In this document: piece by piece, positions 32,097-42,086 of the stretch
Position numbering within the stretch: the stretch's first letter is position 1
How the letters are laid out: the number at the start of each line of letters is the position of its first letter
Assembly (NCBI RefSeq): GCF_900166965.1
Contig: NZ_FUZI01000007.1
Span: forward strand, 60,557-124,556
DNA: 64,000 nucleotides
Direction of reading: 5' to 3'
From: Photobacterium piscicola
GTDB taxonomy: Bacteria; Pseudomonadota; Gammaproteobacteria; Enterobacterales; Vibrionaceae
Made by a program: the position numbers and the translations under genes
The notes under the pieces: generated by a model
The model's database searches: none
What the model saw: the letters and a program-made list of their open reading frames with translations, nothing else
Told to the model about the DNA's origin: nothing

Positions 32097-32140
32097 AACC
32101 GTCGAGAGTATGTTTACAGCATCTTATCGGCGGTTTTTTT
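32097..32140 (+). terminator. rapA terminator
   Basis: A 9-bp stem with one G-U pair (32097-32105 with 32127-32135) followed by a run of Ts. Confidence 0.75.
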
Positions 32141-32227
32141 ATAGCTAACATACTATAGACATACCAATTGTAAGGCATTCATATTAGTATGCTGACCAAT
32201 TTTTCACTCTCAATTTGCGAGCGCATC

Positions 32228-32926
32228 ATGAAACCATTGCCAGTGCTAAACTATAATCCCCCCACGGATCCTTGGCTGGATACTCTTTTTATTGATAGCG
32301 ATATTATAGCGATCAATAAACCAGCGGGTCTGTTATCAAATCCAGGTCGTCAACCTGAGCATCATGACAGTGTATTTGCGCGCGTATTAGCTCAATATCC
32401 TCAATCACAAATTGTACATCGGTTAGATATGGGTACCTCTGGCTTGATTGTATTGGCATTAAATAAAGCTGCTGAACGCCACTTCAAAGCACAATTTCGT
32501 GAGCGTGAAACCAAAAAAGTGTATTACGCACGAGTCTGGGGACAAATGGAGCATGATACAGGTACGGTTGATTTGCCACTAATTTGTGATTGGCCTAACC
32601 GCCCTCGTCAAAAAGTATGTTTTGATGACGGAAAGCCGTCAGTAACCCACTATGAAGTATTAAGTCGCGATGAAAATAGCACTCTAGTTCGCTTATTACC
32701 GATTACAGGTCGCTCACATCAGCTACGCGTACATATGCAAGCGCTAGGGCACCCTATTTTAGGTGATAAATTCTATGCCAATGACGAAGCGATTGCGGCA
32801 TCACCACGACTATTATTGCATGCAGCAGAACTGACCTTTACCCATCCAGGGACTGATGAGCCAATGCACCTATTTGCGCCATGTGAATTTTACCCACAAG
32901 CACTAACGCAAACAATTTACCCGTAA
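32228..32926 (+). CDS. rluA: Dual-specificity 23S rRNA/tRNA pseudouridine synthase RluA
   Basis: Makes pseudouridine 746 in 23S rRNA and 32 in several tRNAs. The ATG at 32228 gives 232 residues beginning MKPLPVLNYNPPTDPWL, which aligns with E. coli RluA. The frame can extend to an ATG at 32189. The catalytic motif HRLDMGTSGLIVLAL carries the active-site Asp. PLICDWPNRPRQKVC and ITGRSHQLRVHM are typical. It follows rapA, as in E. coli. Confidence 0.95.
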   Translation: MKPLPVLNYNPPTDPWLDTLFIDSDIIAINKPAGLLSNPGRQPEHHDSVFARVLAQYPQSQIVHRLDMGTSGLIVLALNKAAERHFKAQFRERETKKVYYARVWGQMEHDTGTVDLPLICDWPNRPRQKVCFDDGKPSVTHYEVLSRDENSTLVRLLPITGRSHQLRVHMQALGHPILGDKFYANDEAIAASPRLLLHAAELTFTHPGTDEPMHLFAPCEFYPQALTQTIYP

Positions 32927-32992
32927 ACGGTAGGCATCTTTTACAATGAATGCTAGCGTACAGCTTGCATTCATTGTTTATTGAGATGACCC

Positions 32993-33946
32993 ATGGAAAC
33001 TATCGTTTTTCTTGATCATGGCACTATTCCGGCACACATTAGTCTTCCTCGCCCTGATTTTTGTCACCAATGGCATCAATACGACGCAACAACTGCATCA
33101 CAAGTGGTTGAACGCCTACAACACGCCACGATAGCAATCACCAATAAAGTTGTACTAAATAGTCAGGTACTGGCTCAATTACCTCTCCTCAAATTTATCG
33201 CCATTGCTGCAACAGGGACTAACAACGTTGATCTCGATTATTGTCGCACTCACAATATCAAGGTCGCTAACATTCAAGGTTATGCTACTCGCTCAGTGCC
33301 AGAACATGTTATTGCGATGATTTTTGCCCTTAAACGCAATCTTGCGGGCTATCAACAAGACATCGCTAACGGTGAATGGCAACGTCAGCAGCAATTTTGT
33401 TTTTTCACCCACCCAATTACTGATGTTGCAGGATCAACTTTGGGTATTATTGGTAACGGAGGCTTAGGTCAGGCTGTCGCCACACTGGCACGCGCTATTG
33501 GTATTGAGGTGTTATTTGCCGAACATGCAGGGGCAACTCAATGCCGTGATGGCTATCATCCCTTTGAGCAAGTGCTGCGCGAAGCTGATATCATTAGCTT
33601 ACACTGCCCACTGACACCAACCACCCATAATATGATTGCCGAATCACAATTGGCTCTGATGAAATCAAGCGCAATAATAATTAATACTAGCCGCGGCGGT
33701 TTAATTAACGAACAAGCATTAGTTGATGCACTCCTCTCTCACCAAATAGCAGGAGCAGGAATCGATGTTTTTACAACTGAGCCAGCATTGCCGTCAAATC
33801 CATTAATTGTTCATAGTCAGTTGCCCAATCTGATTCTAACGCCACATGTAGCATGGGGATCTGATTCCGCCATTCAAACATTGGTTAATCAATTGATAGA
33901 TAATATTAATAGCTTCCATCAAGGTACCCATAAAAATCAGCTCTAA
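32993..33946 (+). CDS. D-isomer-specific 2-hydroxyacid dehydrogenase
   Basis: A 317-residue NAD(P)-dependent dehydrogenase. A substrate-binding domain with AATGTNNVDLDYC and SVPEHVIAMIFALKRN is followed by a Rossmann motif GIIGNGGLGQAVA near 152-164. The catalytic Arg (NTSRGGLINEQAL), Glu (DVFTTEP) and His (LTPHVAWGS) are all present. The set resembles glycerate/hydroxypyruvate reductases, but the substrate is not decided by sequence. It is inserted between rluA and djlA, which are adjacent in E. coli. Confidence 0.88.
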   Translation: METIVFLDHGTIPAHISLPRPDFCHQWHQYDATTASQVVERLQHATIAITNKVVLNSQVLAQLPLLKFIAIAATGTNNVDLDYCRTHNIKVANIQGYATRSVPEHVIAMIFALKRNLAGYQQDIANGEWQRQQQFCFFTHPITDVAGSTLGIIGNGGLGQAVATLARAIGIEVLFAEHAGATQCRDGYHPFEQVLREADIISLHCPLTPTTHNMIAESQLALMKSSAIIINTSRGGLINEQALVDALLSHQIAGAGIDVFTTEPALPSNPLIVHSQLPNLILTPHVAWGSDSAIQTLVNQLIDNINSFHQGTHKNQL

Positions 33947-33963
33947 TCTCGATTTTTAGCCAC

Positions 33964-33993
33964 AAAAAAGCGAGCATGGCGCTCGCTTCTTTT
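33964..33993. terminator. Bidirectional terminator between the dehydrogenase and djlA
   Basis: An 8-bp GC-rich stem (33968-33975 with 33981-33988) with A run and T run on either side, between convergent genes. Confidence 0.88.
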
Positions 33994-34033
33994 TATTGCT
34001 AATTGCGGTTCAACTATCGATGCCGTTAACTGA

Positions 34034-34888
34034 CTATTTAAAGCCTTTTTCTTTACGGATCAGATCATAAGCTGCTTGCAGTTCTTGGGTCTTTTGCTTA
34101 GCAATTTCCATCATTTCTGGTGGTAAACCTTTTGCCGCTAATTTATCAGGGTGGTGTTCATTCATTTGTTTACGGTAAGCACGTTTCACTTCTTGTGCTG
34201 ACGCGTCTTCATTAACACCTAGCACTTTAAAGGCATCCGCTAATTGATCACGAGTCGGTGGCGCTTGAAAACCACCCCCTTGTTGTTGGTATTGCTGATG
34301 AAAGCCACCTTGTTGAAAACGAAACGCTGCTTCTTGCATCTGTAAGCGTTGTTCTAACTGAGCTTCAGAGAAACCAAGGTAACGTGCAATAACATGCAAG
34401 AGTTGACGTTCTTTTGGGTGTAATTGTCCATCCGCAAACGCCGCTTGAATTTGAAGCTCTAAGAAAAACTGTAATAAGTCAGCACGACCGGCGCTATTAC
34501 GAACGCGATTAAGGGTTTCTTCCAGAGGGAAGTTATCTTCTTTACCTTCACGAAATGCATTTTGCGCTTGGCGGCGAGATTCACCCTGTAGCCCCATTCG
34601 ATCCATGATCGTACTGGCAACACGAATTTCATTTTCAGTGACACGACCTTTGGCCTTCGCCATGTGTCCCATGGTGGCAAAGCAAGCATTAAAGAACTCA
34701 GCTTGGCGCTCTGCATTAGTGGCATTTTTACCACCAAAACCGCCAAAACCACCGTTTCTTTGGCGGGCATACGCTTTATCAAATTGATGACCAATAAATA
34801 AGCCAATTAGAAGACCTATATATTTAGGGCCAAGCAATATTCCCAGTAGAGCACCGAAAATTTTTCCCCATATACCCGTTCTCTGCAT
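34034..34888 (-). CDS. djlA: Membrane-anchored DnaJ-like co-chaperone DjlA
   Basis: A 284-residue inner-membrane J-domain protein that stimulates DnaK. The N-terminal hydrophobic segment ILGKIFGALLGILLGPKYIGLLIGLFIG-like (given here only by position, residues 5-33) is the single anchor. A TerB-like helical domain follows (about 60-190), then a Gln/Gly-rich linker. The C-terminal J domain contains the HPD motif (NEHHPDKLAAKGLP). It is divergent from lptD, as in E. coli. Confidence 0.95.
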   Translation of the reverse strand: MQRTGIWGKIFGALLGILLGPKYIGLLIGLFIGHQFDKAYARQRNGGFGGFGGKNATNAERQAEFFNACFATMGHMAKAKGRVTENEIRVASTIMDRMGLQGESRRQAQNAFREGKEDNFPLEETLNRVRNSAGRADLLQFFLELQIQAAFADGQLHPKERQLLHVIARYLGFSEAQLEQRLQMQEAAFRFQQGGFHQQYQQQGGGFQAPPTRDQLADAFKVLGVNEDASAQEVKRAYRKQMNEHHPDKLAAKGLPPEMMEIAKQKTQELQAAYDLIRKEKGFK

Positions 34889-35058
34889 TCTATACTCTCT
34901 GGTAGTTCGTTAATTTTTTCACTGTTTACCCAACAGCATGCGCTGAAAAGATGCCGTCGCGTTAAATTTGCATTATGATAGCTGTCATTTGTCGGGAATG
35001 CTTGTAAAAAGCGCAACAATTCGCCTTGCACCAAATTGATACAGGAATGTTGAATTAG

Positions 35059-37458
35059 ATGTCACTTACCTCTCACAGTTTACTAGCCACAATGATTAGC
35101 TTAGCCCTATATGGCCCAGCAATGGCTGCTGACATTACCCCTACAAGCGGTGATAGTCACAACCAAAAAAACATTGCCGATCCTGCTAATAATGCAATTA
35201 ATGGTAACAAAAATCCAATTGCGATGGTACGTGGTGTCTGCATCCCGGAAAAAGATCGCAAACAAGATACCAATAACGAACCTATCCATATCAGTGCTAA
35301 CCGTGTGGAAGCACAACAAAATACAGCAGCAGTGTATTCTGGCGATGTGGTAGTAAAACAAGGCACGCGGACGATTGTTGCTGATAAAGCGACCTTACAA
35401 CAACCTACCAACATTGTGACCGCTAACGGCAATGTTTTCTATCAAGATGGTGGCATGGACATTGATGCCAAAAGCTTAACCAGTGATCTTAATACTAAAG
35501 ATGCGCAAATGAATGATGCGGTCTATCAAATGACCTGTCAGGCTGGCCGCGGTGACGCTAAATTAATTGAACGTCGCAATGTGGATGGCACTCAATTTTA
35601 CAAGATGACAGATGGTACTTATACCACCTGTCCTGAGAACGATAAAAGCTGGCGCTTTGCAGCAGGTAGTCTAGATCGTGATGGTGATTCACCATTTGCC
35701 GATTTGTACAACGCCCGTTTTGAAGTCCTTGATGTACCAGTTTTTTATCTACCATGGTTACGTGTTCCTGTTACTGATCAACGTCTTACTGGTTTTTTAT
35801 ACCCGTCAATTAGCTACGGTTCGAAAAACGGTATGGAGCTAGAAACACCTTTTTACTGGAACATAGCTCCCAATTACGATTTAACCTTCACCCCTAAGTA
35901 TATGAACCACAGAGGATTACAGTTAACCTCTGAATTCCGTTACTTGTCTGATTTTGGTCAAGGTAAAGTAATCGGTGAATATTTAGGCCACGATAAAAAA
36001 TACCGTGACTATGATAAACGTTGGGGCTTCCAATGGACGCATAGCGGCATTATCGATAAAAACTGGTTGCTGAACATCGATTACAGCAAAGTCAGTGATG
36101 CGCAATATTTTGATGACGTCGACTCAATTATTGGTCAACGTGAAGATAATAACCTTCTTCAAACGGCATCGTTGGCTTATCGTAATGATAATTGGGACAC
36201 CAGCTTAATGGTACGTGACTTCCAACCACTGACTGAAAGTGGCGAAGGCACCCAGTATCGTTTAATGCCCCAACTATCGAGCACCTACTATAAATCTGAT
36301 CTGCCTTACGGGTTAGATTTTAGTTTACCGATGAGTATCAGTAAATTTGATACCGATGACAGATCCAAACCAACAGCAGATCGAGTCACAGTAGAACCTA
36401 CATTAACCTTGCCGTATGCGACCCCTTGGTGGTCTGTTACCACGCAAGCTAAATTAATGTATGCCCATTACAATCAGCAGTTTGATGTTCAGGCAAACCC
36501 CGAACTCAACACTCTCGACAAAACTGCAGACCGTACGGTGCCCGAATTTAGAGTTAACAGTAGCCTCTATTTTGAACGTGATACCTCGATCATGGGTGAG
36601 CATTACACCCAAAGTTTAGAGCCACAACTGCAATATTTATACGTTAAGGATGTTGATCAAAGTGGCATCTATAACCCGGTTAATTATAACGGTGGCGGCT
36701 ATGATTCAACGCGCCTACAACAAGACTATTACGGCCTATTTAACGATAGAACTTATAGTGGTCATGATTATATCGCACCGGCCAACCAATTTACGGTTGG
36801 TGCAACCACGCGTTATTATGATGCAAACTTTAAGGAACGTTTTACCCTTTCATTGGGTCAAATTTTCTATATTGATAAACCCGTCGCTGATGGCACAGAT
36901 GCAAAGAGCTATTCTGCAACCGCATTAGAGACTGAATTCAACCTTGATGATAATTTATTCTTCAAGAGCGCAATGCAATATGATTCAAGTGAAAATGAAG
37001 TTCAGCAAGGCAGTACCGCGGTTGAATACCGTAATGGACGTGTGTTTGTGCAACCAAGTTATCGCTATGTATCCAGTAGTTACTTAACCAAATATGTTGA
37101 TAACCCTAATATTGAAGTTAATGGCAAACGCGATGGTATTTCACAATTAGGTTTATCGGCAGGTTTCCCTATTAATGACAACATTGATGTTACTGCGGAT
37201 TATTTCCAAGATATGAACGTCAATAAAATGTTAGAGAGTCGCGTAGGTTTAGTTTACCGCTCGGCATGTTGGATGATAGGTTTAAGCTATAATCGCTATG
37301 CAAAAGATCCATTGAACCAAGATTTTACCGAATACGACAGCAATGTTAGTTTCTCGTTTAGTCTACTTGGTCTTCAAGGTGCACGACCATTTGGTCAAAC
37401 ATCAGATGATGGCGGCAATATTCTGGGTTATGCAGACCCATTTACACTTAAAAATTAA
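35059..37458 (+). CDS. lptD: LPS-assembly outer-membrane protein LptD
   Basis: Outer-membrane beta-barrel that, with LptE, inserts lipopolysaccharide into the outer leaflet. At 799 residues it has a signal peptide of about 24 residues, an N-terminal OstA/jellyroll domain (about 75-190) and a large barrel. Cysteines are at 61, 160 and 191, plus one near the C-terminus in RSACWMIGLSY, where E. coli has a Cys-Cys pair. The C191-equivalent pairing is kept but one of the two usual long-range disulphides may be absent. First gene of lptD-surA-pdxA-rsmA-apaG-apaH, divergent from djlA. Confidence 0.95.
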   Translation: MSLTSHSLLATMISLALYGPAMAADITPTSGDSHNQKNIADPANNAINGNKNPIAMVRGVCIPEKDRKQDTNNEPIHISANRVEAQQNTAAVYSGDVVVKQGTRTIVADKATLQQPTNIVTANGNVFYQDGGMDIDAKSLTSDLNTKDAQMNDAVYQMTCQAGRGDAKLIERRNVDGTQFYKMTDGTYTTCPENDKSWRFAAGSLDRDGDSPFADLYNARFEVLDVPVFYLPWLRVPVTDQRLTGFLYPSISYGSKNGMELETPFYWNIAPNYDLTFTPKYMNHRGLQLTSEFRYLSDFGQGKVIGEYLGHDKKYRDYDKRWGFQWTHSGIIDKNWLLNIDYSKVSDAQYFDDVDSIIGQREDNNLLQTASLAYRNDNWDTSLMVRDFQPLTESGEGTQYRLMPQLSSTYYKSDLPYGLDFSLPMSISKFDTDDRSKPTADRVTVEPTLTLPYATPWWSVTTQAKLMYAHYNQQFDVQANPELNTLDKTADRTVPEFRVNSSLYFERDTSIMGEHYTQSLEPQLQYLYVKDVDQSGIYNPVNYNGGGYDSTRLQQDYYGLFNDRTYSGHDYIAPANQFTVGATTRYYDANFKERFTLSLGQIFYIDKPVADGTDAKSYSATALETEFNLDDNLFFKSAMQYDSSENEVQQGSTAVEYRNGRVFVQPSYRYVSSSYLTKYVDNPNIEVNGKRDGISQLGLSAGFPINDNIDVTADYFQDMNVNKMLESRVGLVYRSACWMIGLSYNRYAKDPLNQDFTEYDSNVSFSFSLLGLQGARPFGQTSDDGGNILGYADPFTLKN

Positions 37459-37505
37459 TGATCGTGGCGGTAATTAATATCGCCACTCAACATGACGGAC
37501 TATCA

Positions 37506-38813
37506 ATGAAAAAGTGGAAGTATTCGGCGCTAAGCGTAATGCTCATGGGTATGACAGCAACAGCGGTTGCAGCACCTCAACTACAAGAATTAAATCAAAT
37601 TGTCACCACAGTAAATGACGGCGTGATTTTACAAAGTGACGTCAATGCAATGTTGAAAACGGTTCATCTCAATGCTGCAGCAGAAGGTCAGCAACTGCCT
37701 CCGAACAATATTTTACGTCAGCAAGTGATGGATAAATTGATCATGGAGAATTTGCAGATTCAACAAGCCAAGCAGCTAGGTTTACGCATTGATGATAGCC
37801 AGTTAGATCAAGCCGTTGCCGATGTCGCTAAACAGCGCAAGATGACGGTGACTCAACTGCGTCAAGATTTAGCAAGCGCAGGTATTAGCTACCCAATGTT
37901 CCGTGAGCAATTACGTAACGACATGCTAGCCTCTGAAGCACGCACCATTATTGTGCGTAAACGCGTTAACATTCTTCCTCAAGAAGTGGATAACCTTGCA
38001 GCACAATTAGCAAAACAAACCCAACAAAACGTGCAATACAATATCAGCCAAATTCAAATTGCCGTTAATGACGACGCTGATAAAGCGACCCGAGAAAAAG
38101 CCAAGCAAGAAGCAGACAAAATTTATGCTGAGATTAAACAAGGCGCTAATTTTGCCGAATTGGCTTACCGTTACTCAAAAGGCCCTAAAGCTCTAAAAGG
38201 TGGCGAATGGGGTTGGATGAGCAAAGAAGAAATGCCGACAATTTTTGCTGACCAAATCAAAACTAGCAGCAAAGACAGTGTCATCGGTCCTTTCCGTAGT
38301 GGCGTTGGTTACCATATTTTAAAAATTAATGATGTTAAAGGCATGCCAACCGTTTCAGTGGTTGAAGTGAAAGCTCGTCATATTTTAATTAAAACATCTG
38401 TTATTTTAAGTGATGCCGCCGCTAAAAAAGAATTACAACAAATTCGCCAAAAGATCATCAGTGGTAAAGAAACCTTTGCTGCCGCTGCAAAACAATACAG
38501 TGCAGATCCCGGTTCTGCGGCTAACGGTGGTCAGCTAGGCTGGCAGGTACCATCAATCTATGCGCCTGCTTTTGAAAAAGAAGTAGAAACATTACCTGTC
38601 GATCAAATTAGCCAACCGTTTAAATCTCAATTTGGCTGGCACATTGTTGAAGTTGAAGGCCGTCGTAATGTCGATCGTACCGAAGCTGCATTAAAAAATC
38701 GTGCGGCTCAAATCCTATTTAACCGTAAGTTTAATGAAGAAGCACAAACATGGTTACAAGACCTTCGTGCTGGCGCATATATCGAACAAATGAATAAGGT
38801 AAATAATGGCTAA
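37506..38813 (+). CDS. surA: Periplasmic chaperone and peptidyl-prolyl isomerase SurA
   Basis: Folding factor that escorts outer-membrane proteins, including LptD, to the Bam complex. The ATG at 37506 gives 435 residues with a clean signal peptide, [23 protein letters not shown]. An earlier in-frame ATG overlapping the lptD stop would put charged residues and hydrophobic sequence before it and is less likely. The N-terminal chaperone domain is followed by two parvulin domains (SQIQIAVND... and [12 protein letters not shown]...). Its stop overlaps pdxA by eight bases. Confidence 0.95.
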   Translation: MKKWKYSALSVMLMGMTATAVAAPQLQELNQIVTTVNDGVILQSDVNAMLKTVHLNAAAEGQQLPPNNILRQQVMDKLIMENLQIQQAKQLGLRIDDSQLDQAVADVAKQRKMTVTQLRQDLASAGISYPMFREQLRNDMLASEARTIIVRKRVNILPQEVDNLAAQLAKQTQQNVQYNISQIQIAVNDDADKATREKAKQEADKIYAEIKQGANFAELAYRYSKGPKALKGGEWGWMSKEEMPTIFADQIKTSSKDSVIGPFRSGVGYHILKINDVKGMPTVSVVEVKARHILIKTSVILSDAAAKKELQQIRQKIISGKETFAAAAKQYSADPGSAANGGQLGWQVPSIYAPAFEKEVETLPVDQISQPFKSQFGWHIVEVEGRRNVDRTEAALKNRAAQILFNRKFNEEAQTWLQDLRAGAYIEQMNKVNNG

Positions 38814-39816
38814 TAACAAGCATATGACTAACACACAACGGATTGTTATCACCCCAGGTGAACCGGCCGGGATTGGCCCTGATTTAGTCATAGCCTTGTG
38901 CCAACAACCTTGGCCGCACCAACTTGTCATTTGTGCTGATGCGCAGGTTATGGTAGAACGTGCGGCTCAATTAGGTTTACCTTTAACCATTTTGCCTTAT
39001 CAACCTGAGTTAGCAGCACAACCGCATCAAGCGGGAACCATGACTGTTATACAGATTAATAGTACCACTGAGGTTGTCTGCGGACAGCTTAACGAGCAAA
39101 ATGGTCTCTATGTATTAGCAACACTAGAGCGTGCAGCTGCAGGCTGTATGAGTGGTGAATTTGCTGCGGTTATAACCGGCCCTGTTCATAAAGGGGTTAT
39201 TAACCGCGCTGGGGTTTCTTTTAGTGGCCACACTGAGTTTTTTGCACAGCAGTCAGATACCGCGCAAGTTGTTATGATGCTTGCAACAGAAGGATTACGG
39301 GTTGCTTTAGTGACAACCCATATTCCGTTAAACTGTGTCGCAAAAGCCATTACAGAACCTCGGCTAAAGCAAGTTATTCGTATCTTGCATGCTGATCTAG
39401 TGACTAAATTTGGTATTGCGTCTCCCAAAATTTATGTTTGTGGGCTCAATCCTCATGCCGGTGAAGATGGCTGTTTGGGCATGGAAGAAATTGATACCAT
39501 TGCTCCAACATTAGAACAACTACGTCAACAAGAAGGCATGGATCTTATCGGACCGTTACCGGCTGATACCATCTTTCAAGAAAAATATTTAGCTGATGCC
39601 GATACGGTGTTAGCCATGTATCACGATCAAGGGTTACCGGTGCTGAAATACAAAGGCTTCGGTAAGTCAGTCAACATTACGTTGGGACTTCCCTTTATCA
39701 GAACTTCAGTAGATCATGGTACCGCACTGGAACTCGCAGGTACTGGGCAAGCAGACATAGGTAGCCTTCGGACAGCGCTATCCCACGCCCTCGAATTGGT
39801 AGAAAAACAAGCATGA
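38806..39816 (+). CDS. pdxA: 4-hydroxythreonine-4-phosphate dehydrogenase
   Basis: NAD-dependent step of pyridoxal phosphate synthesis. At 336 residues it is typical. [17 protein letters not shown] opens the fold, and metal-binding histidines lie in SGHTEFF, in [11 protein letters not shown] and in [13 protein letters not shown]. It overlaps surA upstream and rsmA by four bases (ATGA) downstream, indicating translational coupling. Confidence 0.96.
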   Translation: MANNKHMTNTQRIVITPGEPAGIGPDLVIALCQQPWPHQLVICADAQVMVERAAQLGLPLTILPYQPELAAQPHQAGTMTVIQINSTTEVVCGQLNEQNGLYVLATLERAAAGCMSGEFAAVITGPVHKGVINRAGVSFSGHTEFFAQQSDTAQVVMMLATEGLRVALVTTHIPLNCVAKAITEPRLKQVIRILHADLVTKFGIASPKIYVCGLNPHAGEDGCLGMEEIDTIAPTLEQLRQQEGMDLIGPLPADTIFQEKYLADADTVLAMYHDQGLPVLKYKGFGKSVNITLGLPFIRTSVDHGTALELAGTGQADIGSLRTALSHALELVEKQA

Positions 39817-40634
39817 GCAGCGATCAAGTCCACTTAGGTCACCGCGCGCGTAAGCGCTTTGGCCAAAACTTTTTAAAAGACCCATATATTATTGATGGCA
39901 TTGTGTCAGCGATTAACCCTTTACCAGGCCAAAATCTGGTAGAAATTGGCCCCGGCCTTGGTGCGATCACTGAATATGTTGGTAAGTTAGTTGATAAATT
40001 TACAGTTATCGAACTTGACCGAGATTTGGCTGAGCGTTTACGTAATCACCCTGATCTAGCGTCAAAACTTACCATCCACGAAGGCGATGCAATGCGTTTC
40101 GACTTTACGCAACTTATTAAAGAAAATAATAAGTTACGTATCTTCGGCAACTTGCCTTACAACATCTCAACCCCGTTGATGTTCCACATTTTTGAATTTC
40201 ATAAAGACGTACTAGATATGCACTTTATGCTTCAAAAAGAAGTGGTTAATCGTCTTGCTGCAGGCCCTGGTAGTAAAGCTTATGGCCGTCTAACGGTAAT
40301 GGCGCAATACTACTGTAAAGTGATGCCAGTACTAGAAGTACCGCCAGAATCTTTTGTACCTGCACCAAAAGTAGATTCAGCAGTAGTACGTTTAACGCCG
40401 TATGAAGTGCTACCATTCCCATGTACTAACCTTAAATGGCTAGATCGTGTGTGTCGTGAAGGCTTCAACCAACGTCGTAAAACAATTCGTAACTGTTACA
40501 AAGGCTTGTTGACACCAGAACAACTAGAAGCGCTTGGTATTAACCCAGGCCACCGCCCAGAAAACATTACGGTAGAACAATTTGTTGCTATGGCTAATTG
40601 GCTTGACGTTAATTTCCAAAAAGAAGAGCAATAA
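39813..40634 (+). CDS. rsmA: 16S rRNA dimethyltransferase RsmA (KsgA)
   Basis: Dimethylates A1518 and A1519 in 16S rRNA using S-adenosylmethionine, a late 30S assembly step. At 273 residues it has [10 protein letters not shown] at the N-terminus, the SAM motif [10 protein letters not shown], and the catalytic [15 protein letters not shown]. It overlaps pdxA by ATGA. A terminator-like hairpin follows, so apaG may also be expressed separately. Confidence 0.97.
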   Translation: MSSDQVHLGHRARKRFGQNFLKDPYIIDGIVSAINPLPGQNLVEIGPGLGAITEYVGKLVDKFTVIELDRDLAERLRNHPDLASKLTIHEGDAMRFDFTQLIKENNKLRIFGNLPYNISTPLMFHIFEFHKDVLDMHFMLQKEVVNRLAAGPGSKAYGRLTVMAQYYCKVMPVLEVPPESFVPAPKVDSAVVRLTPYEVLPFPCTNLKWLDRVCREGFNQRRKTIRNCYKGLLTPEQLEALGINPGHRPENITVEQFVAMANWLDVNFQKEEQ

Positions 40635-40671
40635 TGGTATAGCGCATTAACAACTGCGCCTATAACATAAT

Positions 40672-40711
40672 AACCCTGTGTAACGTATCACGTGTTATGC
40701 AGGGTTTTCTT
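40672..40711 (+). terminator. Terminator-like hairpin after rsmA
   Basis: Outer stem AACCCTG (40672-40678) with CAGGGTT (40700-40706), partial inner pairing, and a TTTTCTTT tail. It covers the ATG at 40697 that could otherwise be taken as the apaG start, which argues against that start. Confidence 0.7.
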
Positions 40712-40768
40712 TATTTATCAGCCAACAATACTAAAATGAGAATAAATCATCAGCAAAGGATATTGCCT

Positions 40769-41152
40769 GTGAGTATCTCATCTCCTCCAACGATCAAATG
40801 CCATGTTGTCAGTCATTATCTAGCAGAACAATCGCAACCTGATCAGCAACGTTATGTATTTTCATACACTATCACCATTAAAAATCTAGGCCGCGGTAGC
40901 GCTCACTTACTAACACGCTATTGGTTAATTACTGATGCTAATGGCAAAAAATTGGTTATTGAAGGTGAAGGCGTCGTCGGACAACAACCGCATATCAACG
41001 CTGCTGATGAATTCACTTATACCAGCGGCACTATCATTGAAACCCCTGTCGGTGTTATGCAAGGTCAATACACCATGGAAGATGAAGCAGGTAATCGCTT
41101 TAAAGTTGAAGTGACACCATTTCGACTAGCAATGCCGAACATTCTTCATTAA
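40769..41152 (+). CDS. apaG: ApaG (DUF525) protein
   Basis: A 127-residue fibronectin-III-like protein that binds small molecules; its precise function is unsettled. The GTG at 40769, with AAAGGA eight bases upstream, gives VSISSPPTIKCHVVSHYL, matching the 125-residue E. coli ApaG. Longer frames begin inside a terminator. Conserved stretches are RYVFSYTITIKNLG, RYWLITDANG, GEGVVGQQP and YTSGTIIETPVGVMQG. It sits between rsmA and apaH, as in E. coli. Confidence 0.93.
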   Translation: MSISSPPTIKCHVVSHYLAEQSQPDQQRYVFSYTITIKNLGRGSAHLLTRYWLITDANGKKLVIEGEGVVGQQPHINAADEFTYTSGTIIETPVGVMQGQYTMEDEAGNRFKVEVTPFRLAMPNILH

Positions 41153-41202
41153 CCTAATGCGATTAATTTCATGTTAATTAACGCATTGATAATGGGAGCA
41201 CC

Positions 41203-42021
41203 ATGGCGACTTATCTTGTCGGTGATATTCAAGGCTGTTTACCCGACTTAAAAAAATTACTGGCCCAAGCAAATTTCGATCCTCATCATGATCATTTATG
41301 GCTTGCTGGCGATCTGGTTGCTCGCGGCCCAGAATCGTTAGAAACATTACGCTTTGTAAAAGCATTGGGCGATCATGCTACGGTCATTTTAGGCAATCAT
41401 GATCTGCATTTATTAGCGGTATCTCATCAACTGGCGCGCGCTAAAAAAAGCGATAATATCCATCAAATTTTTACCGCTGAAGATGGCCCAGAACTCCTTA
41501 ATTGGTTACGCCACCAGCCATTATTAGCGGAACATCCTCATTACCCATTGGTTATGGTACATGCGGGTATTACGCCACAATGGACGCTTGAACAGGCGCG
41601 TCAACATGCACGAGAAGTCGAGGCTCTGCTTCAGTCTGATGATTACTTGTGGTTATTAAAAAACATGTATGGTGATGGCCCTGATTGGTGGCAAGACGAT
41701 CTTTCTCAAATAGAACGGTTACGATTTACGATCAACAGTTTTACGCGAATGCGATTTTGCGATCCTCAAGGACGATTGGATATGCACTGTAAAGTACAAC
41801 CCAATGATCCAAGTGCTGGTAACTTGATCCCTTGGTTTGATGTTAAGCGCACACAACCATTAGCAAAGACGATTATCTTTGGTCATTGGGCTGCCTTAAT
41901 GGGTCATCAAGATGAACACTGTATTGGATTAGATACTGGCTGTGTATGGGGCAATAGCTTAACTATGCTGCGTTGGGAAGATGGGCAGCGATTCGTTACA
42001 GAGTGCCCGCTTTACGCATGA
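41203..42021 (+). CDS. apaH: Diadenosine tetraphosphatase (symmetrical)
   Basis: Hydrolyses Ap4A to two ADP, and removes Np4 caps from RNA in E. coli. At 272 residues it has the metallophosphatase motifs GDIQGC (near 7-12), GDLVARGPESLE, LGNHDLHLLA and MVHAGITPQW, as expected. Last gene of the lptD-apaH cluster, convergent with folA. Confidence 0.97.
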   Translation: MATYLVGDIQGCLPDLKKLLAQANFDPHHDHLWLAGDLVARGPESLETLRFVKALGDHATVILGNHDLHLLAVSHQLARAKKSDNIHQIFTAEDGPELLNWLRHQPLLAEHPHYPLVMVHAGITPQWTLEQARQHAREVEALLQSDDYLWLLKNMYGDGPDWWQDDLSQIERLRFTINSFTRMRFCDPQGRLDMHCKVQPNDPSAGNLIPWFDVKRTQPLAKTIIFGHWAALMGHQDEHCIGLDTGCVWGNSLTMLRWEDGQRFVTECPLYA

Positions 42022-42035
42022 TCGAGACACATAAA

Positions 42036-42060
42036 AATGCCGACAGTTATTGTCGGCATT
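42036..42060. terminator. Bidirectional terminator between apaH and folA
   Basis: Perfect 10-bp stem (42036-42045 with 42051-42060) with a 5-base loop between convergent genes. Its T tail on the plus side is short. Confidence 0.82.
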
Positions 42061-42086
42061 CTTGATATTAACGTCTGCAACTTTGG

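Noticed and set aside
40697..40768. Longer apaG start
   Set aside because: The ATG at 40697 lies inside the rsmA terminator hairpin, and the extra residues are not part of the ApaG family.
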